DNA of 64,000 nucleotides, from the NCBI RefSeq assembly GCF_000687475.1, contig NC_057317.1, positions 930,001 to 994,000 of the forward strand, read 5' to 3'. The notes beneath the pieces were generated by a model. It searched no databases, had not been told where the DNA came from, and saw only the letters and a program-made list of their open reading frames with translations. This stretch comes from Ustilaginoidea virens (lineage: Eukaryota; Ascomycota; Sordariomycetes; Hypocreales; Clavicipitaceae). Below, piece by piece: positions 45,967 through 55,484 of the stretch (its first letter is position 1; each line of letters begins with the position of its first letter). Both the position numbers and the translations under genes were made by a program.

Positions 45967-46700
45967 GGTTATGAGCCCGGGTTTTTACTTCTTTGTTTTT
46001 ACCCTACCTCTTTTGTGTTCACCCCTTAGTCTCTCTTGCTTATTAGTACTACTAATATAGCTATCCTTTGGTATCCTTGGCTTACCCTTATCACCTTTGG
46101 CTTACCCTTTGTTACCTACGGCATTACCCTGCGGCAATCAACGGCGTACCCCTACGGCAACTTACGGCGTAACCTTACGGCACTTTTAGCGTAACCTTAC
46201 GTTATTTTCGGAGTAACCTACGGCACCTACGGATTTTATAGTGTGATATCTACCACACTATACCACTGTATAACACCTTTGCACCTAGTGCACGACACCT
46301 ACTGCACTATACGGCACCTGTTATACTCTTCCACTTATAGCACTTTTGGTACGGCACTTACGGCACCTTTTATATTACGGCACCTATAGCACCTACGTCA
46401 CCTACGGCACCTACGGCACCTACGGCACCTACGGCACTTACGGCACCTTTATATTACGGCACCACATAAGCACCTTAAATACTAACGCTATATTCTGGAC
46501 TTGCACAACGCCTACGGCATTTGTGCTTTTATACTGAGACCTACCGCTATATTCTGCGGTTACCTTTTATAGTAGGCTACTAGCCACTATATTTACTAGC
46601 TGTCCAGCTAATTGCTCGACTATTTTGCCAGCTATTTAGCTGGTTATTCATCTGTTCCTACAGCTATTGGCACCATTTTTAACGACTTTTAACCACTATA
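45967..46700 (+). other. Leader of element B: primer site and CTACGGCAC minisatellite
   Basis: Primer-binding-site-like GGTTATGAGCCCGGG at 45967-45981, then a leader with CTACGGCAC nonamers densest at 46390-46447. No gene. Confidence 0.7.
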
Positions 46701-49700
46701 ATGGCACAGTCTAGGCCTTCCACTTATAAGGCCACTTTGGATTCCAACTCTAAAGCTCATCTTACTGCACGACTACAGCTAGATATGGACTATATAAAGT
46801 CCCAGATGAATACCCTAACTACCCTTATACAAGGCTTAGTTAGTAGGCAAAATAGTAACGTTCCTACTATTACAATTAGCAAGGAACTAGTAGAGGCTAC
46901 TAGCCCTACTATCTCCGGTCCTACTAATATGAACAGTAAAGACCCTGTAGAGGCTATTAGCCCTACTATCCAACCTTCTGCTATTACGACTAGCAAGGAC
47001 CCTGTAGAGGCTACTAGCCCTACTATCCAACCTTCTGCTATTACGACTAGCAAGGACCCTGTAGAGGCTACTAGCCCTACTACTATTAATGCCGCTTCTA
47101 CTAATAATAGCAAGAATAATTCTACTAATAATAGGAAAAAGAAGCAGCAAAAGAAGAAGGAACAGGACTATAATAATAGCAGCAAACAGCAAAATATTGA
47201 GTCCTTTATTATAGGCAATTATAATACCCAGGATACTAATATATCCTATTCCTCTTCTTCTACCACTATATCCACTGATATAAGCTATAGTGCTAAATCA
47301 GGCGGTAGGACCCCTAAGGATGCCCTCCTTTACGATATAGGCTCTACTTATCATATTGTAAATGATAAGAAGTATTTCACCACTTTTCACTATTTTGAGA
47401 AGGATGATAAGCCGGTAATTACTACTGGTGGTAGCCCTATTTCCCCTACTGGTTGGGGCACAGCACGATTTACTGTGCTACAGGGCGTTAATCCCACCAA
47501 ATGGGGTATTATAGAGCTCAAGAATGCACTATATATTCCTACCTTGGATATTAACATTATTAGCGGTGTAAAGCACTATGCCGCTAAAGGGGTACTAATT
47601 AGAAATCAGCTTTGGTCAGCAAGCCGTAAATGCATCGGCATTTTTAATTTTGAAAAATACGGCTTTTTCCTTCTACAGAAAGGAATAGACACATCACTAC
47701 TGCATCAACCTTGCAGCCATTATACTATTACTAATAGTATATCAGTAGAGGTCCCTAGCCCTACTAACCCTGCTGATTATAGTAATCCTGAGGATACTAC
47801 TATTACCCCCGTTCCTACTACTGCGACTAGTAAGGAACCTGTAGAGGCTACTAGCCCTACTACTAACCAGCCCGCTACCACAACTAGCGAAGACCCTGTA
47901 GAGGCTACCAGCCCTACTACTAACTCTCCCGCTATTACGACTAGCGAAAATCCCGCTATTACGACTAGCGAAAATCCCGCTATTACGACTAGCGAAAATC
48001 CTGTAGTGGCTACTAGCCCTACTCCTGCCCTTATAGCTGCTGATACAGAATATCAGAAGCTATTACAATTAGCCGGCATTTGGCATGTACGGCTAGGGCA
48101 TATAGGTATTCAGCTACTTAAAAAGACCTATGCTAATACCTACCTTGTCTACCTTCTAAAGAAGAAGGTTGTTACTAAAACAACCTTTATTACCTTTATC
48201 CATCAAAATGAAGGTATAGGCCCTATTTCTAGTGGCCTAGAAGGAGACTTTCACAAAGGGCAAAATACAGGTTCAGAGGGGGTATTTAGCAGTAAAGAAC
48301 CTGCTATTTTACTGGATGACCTAGAAAGCATTCCTGACCCTACTAACTCTGCTAACCTTACTAGCATTACTAGCACTAATGCTATACCGGATGACCTAGA
48401 AAGCATGCCGGACCCTACTAATTTTACTAGCATTACTAATGCTACCCCGGATGATATTACTAATACTAATGCCACCGTGGATTACCTTCCTAAGTCAGAA
48501 GACTTTATAGGCGCCTTTCTAAATAGCGAACTTTCTGAGACTATTTATATGGATATTCCTGATGGATTCCTTGAATTTACGGAAAGTTTACTAACTGATA
48601 ACAAGCTTTGGTCTAATATACAGCGCCAACGGCTACTAACTTTGCTTAAAGAAGCTGGATTTAACCCTTCTATTAAGCAAGCTATCTTGCTAAAGAAGGC
48701 CCTATACGGGCTAAAACAAGCACCCCGCAAATGGCAACACCGGCTAAAAGACCTGATTTCTAGTGAAGGTTTTTTACCTTTAGCTTCTGATGCTGCCGTC
48801 TTTTATAATAAGCAAACCAGCACTTTTATCGTCACCTATATTGACGATTGCCTATTAGTTGGTCCAAATATAACTTATATTAACCAGCTAAAAAGGAAAT
48901 TCCATAAGGTCTATGCTATAGAAGACCGCGGTCCGGCTTCCTTCTTCCTAAGCGTACAGATTATACGAAATAGGAAGGAAGGTCTATTATGGCTACACCA
49001 AGCCCAATTTATAGCAGAGGTCCTAGCTAAATTCGGTCTACAGGATACTAAACCTCAGCTAATTCCACTTCAACTAGGGATTCTAAATGAATCTAGTGGA
49101 AAAGACCTTAGCCCTACTGATCAGAGCCTTTATCAGAGCCTTACTGGCACTATAATGTGGCTTATGATGATGACTAGGCCCGACCTAGCATTTCCTACCC
49201 AATACCTTTCTCGGTTTATGTCTAAGGCAACTAATGTGCATTTAAATGCTGCGAAAGGCAGCTTTAGCTACCTTAAAGGCACTGAGAACCTAGCTATTTG
49301 CTTTACTAAAAGCAATCAACAGCCTATTATAACCGCTTATTCTGATAGCGATTTTGCTGGCTATAAAGAAACCTCTAAATCTACTGGAGGCTTCTTAACT
49401 ACTATTAATAGTGGTCCTATTAGCTGGCGTTCCAAGCGAGCCTCTTTAGTAGTATTATCTACTTTAGAAGCTGAATCTGATGCATTACTTGAGACTATCC
49501 GTGAGGTACAGTGGCTTTCTAACCTTTGTAAGGAGCTGGAAATCGATATTTTACGCCCTATACCGTTATACTGCGATAATCAGGGCTCTATTTCGAATTC
49601 TAATGACCCTAACCAGCATGCTCGCACTAAGCATACACTATTAAAATTCCGGTATATTAGGGAGCAAGCACAGCTGGGCTTGGTTAAAATTACCTACTTA

Positions 49701-49796
49701 CCTACTAATAGTATGCCTGCTGACGGTCTTACAAAGCCACTGCCGGGCCCTAAATTTACTAGGTTCCGCGAGTTACTAGGTCTTAGGGCCTGCTAA
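46701..49796 (+). CDS. Copia-like Gag-Pol derivative of element B, integrase core missing
   Basis: 1031 residues without stops. In order: gag region with two copies of a 19-residue Thr/Ser unit (ATSPTIQPSAITTSKDPVE) and a basic Lys/Gln patch; a protease motif that reads DIGS instead of DTGS (Asp212), so the protease is probably inactive; a second Thr/Ser-rich repeat zone (about 370-440); a GAG-preintegrase remnant WHVRLGHIGIQLLKK (about 460-475); no integrase DDE core; RT palm with KALYGLKQAPRKWQ and YIDD (713-716); and RNase H with AYSDSDFAGYKE and YCDNQGS, ending in PADGLTKPLPGPKF. RT fingers are absent. The intact length despite missing enzymes suggests either selection for Gag or a very recent insertion. 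It is a transposon protein, not a host gene. Confidence 0.85.
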   Translation: MAQSRPSTYKATLDSNSKAHLTARLQLDMDYIKSQMNTLTTLIQGLVSRQNSNVPTITISKELVEATSPTISGPTNMNSKDPVEAISPTIQPSAITTSKDPVEATSPTIQPSAITTSKDPVEATSPTTINAASTNNSKNNSTNNRKKKQQKKKEQDYNNSSKQQNIESFIIGNYNTQDTNISYSSSSTTISTDISYSAKSGGRTPKDALLYDIGSTYHIVNDKKYFTTFHYFEKDDKPVITTGGSPISPTGWGTARFTVLQGVNPTKWGIIELKNALYIPTLDINIISGVKHYAAKGVLIRNQLWSASRKCIGIFNFEKYGFFLLQKGIDTSLLHQPCSHYTITNSISVEVPSPTNPADYSNPEDTTITPVPTTATSKEPVEATSPTTNQPATTTSEDPVEATSPTTNSPAITTSENPAITTSENPAITTSENPVVATSPTPALIAADTEYQKLLQLAGIWHVRLGHIGIQLLKKTYANTYLVYLLKKKVVTKTTFITFIHQNEGIGPISSGLEGDFHKGQNTGSEGVFSSKEPAILLDDLESIPDPTNSANLTSITSTNAIPDDLESMPDPTNFTSITNATPDDITNTNATVDYLPKSEDFIGAFLNSELSETIYMDIPDGFLEFTESLLTDNKLWSNIQRQRLLTLLKEAGFNPSIKQAILLKKALYGLKQAPRKWQHRLKDLISSEGFLPLASDAAVFYNKQTSTFIVTYIDDCLLVGPNITYINQLKRKFHKVYAIEDRGPASFFLSVQIIRNRKEGLLWLHQAQFIAEVLAKFGLQDTKPQLIPLQLGILNESSGKDLSPTDQSLYQSLTGTIMWLMMMTRPDLAFPTQYLSRFMSKATNVHLNAAKGSFSYLKGTENLAICFTKSNQQPIITAYSDSDFAGYKETSKSTGGFLTTINSGPISWRSKRASLVVLSTLEAESDALLETIREVQWLSNLCKELEIDILRPIPLYCDNQGSISNSNDPNQHARTKHTLLKFRYIREQAQLGLVKITYLPTNSMPADGLTKPLPGPKFTRFRELLGLRAC

Positions 49797-49901
49797 CTTA
49801 TACTAACTTACTAAGGTTTTTCCTATGTTTTTCCTTAGGACCTTTATTGCATTTTCTTTCCCTATCCTTTATACGATTAGCTTGATACTACAGTAGCTAA
49901 T

Positions 49902-49910
49902 CAGAGGGGG
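49902..49910 (+). promoter_or_regulatory. Polypurine tract of element B
   Basis: A purine run AGAGGGGG lies directly before the 3' LTR, the expected priming site for plus-strand synthesis. The equivalent in element A is at 51314-51322. Confidence 0.7.
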
Positions 49911-50631
49911 TGTTAAAATCCTATAGTAGCCTACTAGGCTGCTGGCCTAATGCCCTACTGGCCTACTAACCTTCTGACCATTATACCGCCTCTTGGACTT
50001 ACGGTAGTCTTACCAACCTTAGGCCTTTGCCTTTTACCTTAGGATTTTCAGTGGATTATTTACTGTATATCAAGTAAGGTAGGCCTTATTAAAAAAGGTG
50101 TGGCATTGCTAAATTAGCGTGGTGGGCCTACTAGTGTGGTGGCTAGTCCACTAGTGTGGTGGGTAGTCACTAGCGTGGTGGTTAGTCACTAGCGTGGTGG
50201 CTAATTACTAGTGCGGTGGTTAGGGTGGTTGGAAAGGCTGGATATAGTGGGGCTGCTGACGTATTATATATGTGGCATAGCAAGCATTATGGGGAGCTTT
50301 CTTACTGGCTACCTTGGATGCCTGGGCCCACCCCTCCTTCGTGTATATATAGGATAGCTTTTCCCCTTCTTTCTAGATAGTAGAAGGGCAGCACAATCGA
50401 GTCTGTTAATGCACTATATGCCTCTTAACTTCTTACCTTCCCTGCGTTTTCTGGTTATCTTATATTTGCCTTGCCTTTACACTTGCCTTGCTTTATAGCA
50501 CTTGTATAGTCTTAGGACTTGGTGAAAAATCTAGTATTATACTAAGATTAGTTCACAGGTCGCAGACAGTCTCGTGCCATCTAGCTAGCTAGTAAGGCTC
50601 TGCTTTTATAGTGACCTTGAGAATTGCAATA
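49911..50631 (+). repeat. 3' LTR of element B (721 bp)
   Basis: No difference to the 5' LTR was found on reading the two side by side. Confidence 0.92.
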
Positions 50632-50636
50632 AATAT

Positions 50637-51201
50637 GCATCTAAATGCTGCGAAAGGAAGCTTTAGCTACCTTAAAGGCACTGAGAACCTAGCTATTTGC
50701 TTTAGTACTACTAAAAGCAACCAACAGCCTATTATAACCGCTTATTCTGATAGCGATTTTGCTGGCTGTAAAGAAACCTCTAAATCTACTGGAGGCTTTT
50801 TAACTACTATTAATAGTGGTCCTATTAGCTGGCGTTCTAAGCAAGCCTCTTTAGTAGTGCTATCTACTTTAGAAGCTGAATCTGATGCATTACTTGAGAC
50901 TATCCGTGAAGTACAGTGGCTTTCTAACCTTTGTAAGGAGCTGGAAATTGATATTATACGCCCTATACCGCTATACTGCGATAACCAGGGCTCCATTTCG
51001 AATTCTAACGACCCTAATCAGCACGCTCGCACTAAGCATACGCTATTAAAATTCCGGTATATTAGAGAGCAAGCCCAGCTGGGCTTGGTTAAAATTACCT
51101 ATTTACCTACTAATAGTATGCCTGCTGACGGTCTTACCAAGCCACTGCCGGGCCCTAAATTTACTAGGTTCCGCGAGTTACTAGGCCTTAGGGCCTGCTA
51201 A
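50637..51201 (+). pseudogene. Element A RNase H end, separated from its frame by element B
   Basis: Continues the frame of 43810-45245 across the AATAT duplication. It shows AYSDSDFAGCKETSKSTGG, LSTLEAESDALLETI, YCDNQGSISNSN and the C-terminal ELLGLRAC. The apparent upstream ATG at 50611 lies in B's LTR and is not a real start. Confidence 0.85.
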
Positions 51202-51322
51202 CTTATACTAACATACTTTTACTAAGGTTTTTCTTATGTTTTTCCTTAGCACTTTTTACTGCATTTTCTTTCCCTATCCTTTACACGATTAGCTTGCTAC
51301 TACAGTAGCTAATCAGAGGGGG

Positions 51323-52186
51323 TGTTAAAATCCTATAGTAGCCTACTAGGCTGCTGGTCTAATGCCCTATTGGTCTACTAACCTTCTGGCCCTTATACCG
51401 TCTCTTAGACTTACGGTATTCTTACCAACCCAGGCCTTTGCCTTTTACCTTAAGGATTTTCAGTGGATTATTTACTGTATATCAAGTAAGGTAGGCCTTA
51501 TTGAAAAGGTGTGGCATTGCTAAATTAGCGTGGTTGCCTACTAGCGTGGTGGCGGCCTACTAGCGTGGTGTGGCATTGCTAAATTAGCGTGGTGGCCTAC
51601 TAGCGTGGTGGCTAGTCCACTAGTGTGGTGGTTAGTCACTAGCGTGGTGGCGGCCTACTAGCGTGGTGTGGCATTGCTAAATTAGCGTGGTGGCCTACTA
51701 GCGTGGTGGCTAGTCCACTAGTGTGGTGGTTAGTCACTAGCGTGGTGGCTAGTTACTAGTGCGGTGACTAATTACTAGTGCGGTGGTTAGGGTGGTTGGA
51801 AAGGCCGGATATAGCGGGGTTGCTGACGTATTATAGCGAGCATTACGGGGAGCCTTCTTACTGGCTACCCTGAATGCCTGGGCCCACCCCTCCTTCGTAT
51901 ATATATAGGATAGCTTTTCCCCTTCTTTCTAGATAGTAGAAGGGTAGCACAATCGAGTCTGTTAATGCACTACATGCCTCTTAACTTCCACCTTCCCTGC
52001 GTTTCTGGTTATCTTATATTTGCCTTGCCTTTACACTTGCCCTGCTTTATAGCACTTGTATAGTCTTAGGACTTGGTGAAAAATCTAGTATTTATACTAA
52101 GATTAGTTCACAGGTCGCAGACAGTCTTGTGCCATCTAGCTAGCTAGTAAGGCTCTGCTTTTATAGTGACCTTGAGAATTGCAATA
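51323..52186 (+). repeat. 3' LTR of element A (864 bp, with a 98-bp internal duplication)
   Basis: Matches the 5' LTR of A apart from one substitution noticed (GTTGAA against ATTGAA) and a second tandem copy of a 98-bp segment (51553-51650 and 51651-51748) in the GTGGTGG repeat block. 766 plus 98 gives 864 exactly. Confidence 0.88.
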
Positions 52187-54108
52187 ACAACCCCGATATA
52201 GACGATCCCGAAGATATCGTCTATACCAAAGGCCCGGCCCGTCCCGGCAAGATAAAAGTCAGGATACCAGCTGCAGCCGCACCTGCAGCCGCGACATATC
52301 TATCGCTAGCCACTAGCCCTAATTAAGTCAGGCCAGTATCACTAGCAAGGGTGGTATCCAATATTATAATTAATGAGGACCAAAAAGAGGCCCTCGTTAA
52401 TGCTATCGCTTCTAATACCGTTATTAACACCTCTTTCCTAACCGCTAAAAAGCAAGCCGACCTACAGCTTACTAGCTAATTACGCCGGGAAGGCAAGATC
52501 ACGACCCCTAGAGACCCTTTTGAGCAGTCGGACCGTACAGAAATTAAAGCATTATAAGCCCGTAATATATTCTAATTTATTACCTTTAATATCGATTAAT
52601 ATGGAGCCTAACGCCTATTTAACTCACATATAGTACGAGAAATCAAGGGCAAAGGCACGGATATACCGTACGAGAAGTCTAGGCTTATAATATAAGGTCA
52701 TAGTGATAACGAAAAGCAATTGATATTGACTCAATCCCCTATAATTTAACGGGCGAGTCAAAGGCTACTAATATTAATAGCTCCATCACTACAACATTCT
52801 CACGGCCTATTCCTTTAGATACGTGATATTACGCAGGCTTACGTGCAATCTTCTATAACCCTCAATCATTCAATTATCGCTAAGCTACCTAAGCAAATAG
52901 CACATCAATACCCCGATAATACAATCATAGAAGTGGTAAAGCCACTATACGGAATAGCTAAAGCAGGCACCCACTAGTGGGCGACATACTTCCGGCACCA
53001 TCGTGAGAAGTTGGGCATAACCACTTCAACCTATGACCCCTATTTGCTAATATCCGCCGGTAATAACCGCACTAATGATACTAACCATGCTAGCGATACT
53101 AGCACATACTTCGGTATTGTGGGTATACAGACTGACGATACCCTTAGCCTAAGTAATAATGCCTTCTTCTAACGGGAAGAATTAGAGCTTACTAAGGCAG
53201 GCTTTAATGCCAAGCCTAAGACGAGGCTATCACCAACTATACCCCTAATATTCAACGGATGCGTGCTAATAGTTACTACCGACGGCACAATGACGTTATA
53301 CCAAAAAGGTCAAAGCATAAAGATCACGACCATCGACAAGAATGCGCCCACGGCCCAGCGTAATTATATCAAGCAACGCGCTCGCGGTGCTTACATAGCT
53401 ACGGTCTGCCAGCCCGAGGCATCTTTTGACCTATCTATCGCAGCACAATACTAGCAACCTGACCCTAAAGATATCGCGAGGTTAAATAAACGCCTTCAAT
53501 AGCAGCGTAACAACCAGGATCGTGGCTTACGGTATATCAATCTGGCCCTTACTATAGCCAAACTCTTTGTATTTGTTGACGGATCCTTTGCCAATAATAA
53601 AGATTTAAGCTCCCAGATTAGTTACGTAATTATGCTAGGGAATGAGGCAGATACTACGGATAATGCCTTCCAGCTGACCAGTAACATTATTACTTATAGC
53701 TCTATAAAGAGCAAGCGGGTAATACGCAGCATACTCGCTTCGGAGCTGTATAGTATAGTGCAAGGGGTCGATATCGCATACGCGATAGGCACGACCCTCA
53801 ATATAATTACCAGCAGGCTAGGATTGCCGAAGATCCCTACGGTTGTATATACAGATTCGTTTTCGCTATACGAATGCCTTATTAAGCTAGGTACTACTAA
53901 GGAAAAAAGGCTCATAATAGATATTATAGCCCTACGATAGTCATATAAGCGCCGGGAGATTTATAAGATCCGTTGGATCAATAGGAATAATAATCTCGCC
54001 GACGCAATAACTAAGGGAATGCCTAACAAAGCCCTTAAGACCTTTATCGACCGAAATCAGGCTGTTATACGTGTGGAAGGGTGGGTAAAGAGGCCGGTCA
54101 ATGTCTGA
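52187..54108 (+). pseudogene. Outer element reverse transcriptase and RNase H, degraded
   Basis: Continues the outer pol frame after the ACAAC duplication. Stops are frequent in the first 800 bases; then FLRDITQAYV-, VKPLYGIAEAGTHWW- and YDPYLLISAG-like blocks of a copia RT become readable (about 52800-53060, with shifts or stops). RNase H is clearer: FVDGSFANNKDLS (about 53570), ILASELYSIVQGVDIAYA, VVYTDSFSLYECL and NLADAITKGMP. It ends at a TGA at 54106-54108, 279 bases before the 3' LTR. TAG codons replace expected Gln and Trp. Confidence 0.8.
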
Positions 54109-54387
54109 CTACATTTGGAAGGTATTAGTGATGTTATGGGTGGCAAGTGTGTGGATTTTCCTATGTTCAATGTTGTGTGCAATACTGCCCCTTTTCTGCC
54201 CCTTTATTTTGGCTGCGATATTCAACATACCGGCTATACGGTATGAGCCTGTACAAGCCGGCCGCGCGGCGCGACGGCGTTATCGGCGGCACAACCTGCC
54301 GAGACCGCGCCGCACTTTTCTTTCTATATGTGCGCCTTACATCCTAGCGATTCCGATATTTGCTTCTATAAAGAGAGAAGCTGCCAG

Positions 54388-54737
54388 TGTCGGAATCGCT
54401 ATCGTAAGGTGCCTAATTGGGCACTAATTGGGCATATTGCGATGGATGTGCCGCGCACACCTGATGCGCACGATGTGGCCACTTTGGCCCCTTTTGCCCC
54501 TTTACCCCTAAGCCCGGTAGGGCACGCGGGCAGCCCGGCCCGACTGCGCCGATGCACGTAATAACGGCACGCACAAAAAGGCCATATCGTGTAATTCCTC
54601 TTTTACTTCCTTTCTTCCCTCTTAGTTAGATAGTCATAATCAAAGAAGTAATCATACCTTTGACCGGTGACCTTACGGTACTTGATACCACGCGCGCAAC
54701 CCTACGTACAACTGGGTACCCCTTGGTGAAACCAACA
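54388..54737 (+). repeat. 3' LTR of the outer element
   Basis: 350 bp, TGTCGG to CCAACA. The same length as the 5' LTR, no gaps, transition-only divergence. Confidence 0.9.
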
Positions 54738-54742
54738 GGTGC
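54738..54742. other. Target site duplication GGTGC (right copy)
   Basis: Matches 37561-37565. Confidence 0.88.
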
Positions 54743-54770
54743 AACTTGCCTGTAGAAGGCAGGTTCCTAC

Positions 54771-54850
54771 GAGACTACATATCAACCGACCTATGCCCCC
54801 CCCTAGTCATTCGACCCCCCCATAATAACTTAACAGACCTGACCAATGCT
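54771..54850 (+). repeat. Left terminal inverted repeat of the MITE
   Basis: 80 bases pairing with 55396-55475; the outer 12 bases are the least conserved (GAGACTACATAT against GAGGGTACAGGT). Confidence 0.82.
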
Positions 54851-55395
54851 CTTTCCTAATATAGAGATACGCTAATAAATAGTAGTAGATCCTTTAATCT
54901 ATAGTAGCCACTAGACTGTAAGTATTTTTATATATATTTTTCTATAGTGAGTGACTTCCTTTCTTTTATTAGGTAGGTACCTAGGTCCTTAGGTACTATA
55001 CGTAGAAAAAGTACCTTTATATATATTTTTCTATATAAAGTGACTTCTTATATTTCTACTAAGTACCTAGTACCTACCTACCTAGGTACCTACCTACCTA
55101 GGTAGGTACTAGGGATAGAAAGAGAGGTACCTTTATATATATATATTTCTATAGAAAGTGACTTCTTCAATATTCTTATTAGGTACTCTTACGTAAGAAC
55201 CTAATAAAACAGCAGAGAAAGTACTTCTTCTTATATTTTCTAAAGAAAGTGACTTCTTTAATTTCTTTTACTAGGTACCCCTACCTAAGAACCTAGTAAA
55301 ATATCAGAGAAAGTACTTCTCTATATAGTTTTCTATATAAAGTGACCTGGCCCACTATTCCCTAATAAACCAATTATATTAAGAGTGTAGCCCAC

Positions 55396-55475
55396 AGCAA
55401 TGGTCAGGTCAGTTAAGTTATTATGGGGGGGTCGAATGACTAGGGGGGGACATAGGTCGGTTGACCTGTACCCTC
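55396..55475 (-). repeat. Right terminal inverted repeat of the MITE
   Basis: Inverted partner of 54771-54850, with about eight mismatches by eye. Confidence 0.82.
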
Positions 55476-55484
55476 GGTTCCTAC

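Larger units (their letters stand above)
45246..50631 (+). mobile_element. Nested copia-like element B (youngest insertion)
   Basis: Inserted into element A, with AATAT duplicated at 45241-45245 and 50632-50636. The two 721-bp LTRs appear identical by eye, which points to a recent insertion. It carries a single long open frame, lacks integrase, and is probably non-autonomous. It shares leader, primer site and coding sequence with element A. Confidence 0.92.
42325..52186 (+). mobile_element. Nested copia-like element A, itself interrupted by element B
   Basis: Inserted in the outer element within the pol frame; the 5-bp target ACAAC is present at both ends (42320-42324 and 52187-52191). LTRs are 42325-43090 and 51323-52186. 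The internal sequence is 43091-45245 plus 50637-51322, broken by element B. The open frames are clean of stops. Integrase and the front part of reverse transcriptase are missing, so it is presumably mobilised by a helper copy elsewhere. Confidence 0.9.
37566..54737 (+). mobile_element. Outer Ty1/copia LTR retrotransposon, mutated, carrying nested insertions
   Basis: A complete but inactivated element bounded by two 350-bp LTRs and a 5-bp duplication. Its own sequence is 37566-42324 plus 52192-54737 (the ACAAC duplication is counted once), about 7.3 kb; the rest is inserted copy A. The order zinc knuckle, integrase, reverse transcriptase, RNase H defines the copia type. Reading frames are recognisable but interrupted by many TAG and some TAA codons, mostly where CAG, CAA or TGG would be expected. 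Together with transition-only LTR differences this is the pattern of repeat-induced point mutation (RIP). It cannot be autonomous now. Confidence 0.9.
54771..55475. mobile_element. 705-bp MITE with 80-bp terminal inverted repeats, Mutator-like
   Basis: The left end 54771-54850 is the near-perfect inverted repeat of 55396-55475; both contain CAACCGACCTATG, a CTAGTCATTCGACC core flanked by C-runs, and ATAATAACTTAAC. The element is flanked by GGTTCCTAC on both sides (54762-54770 and 55476-55484), a 9-bp duplication typical of Mutator-like elements. It has no open frame of note, so it is a non-autonomous MITE. Inside are about five imperfect repeats of AAAGTGACTTCTT spaced 90 to 116 bases apart and several ACCTAGGTACC motifs. 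Confidence 0.8.

Noticed and set aside
50611..50636. An apparent N-terminus of the 196-codon RNase H frame
   Set aside because: These bases belong to the LTR and target duplication of element B; the true frame continues from element A.
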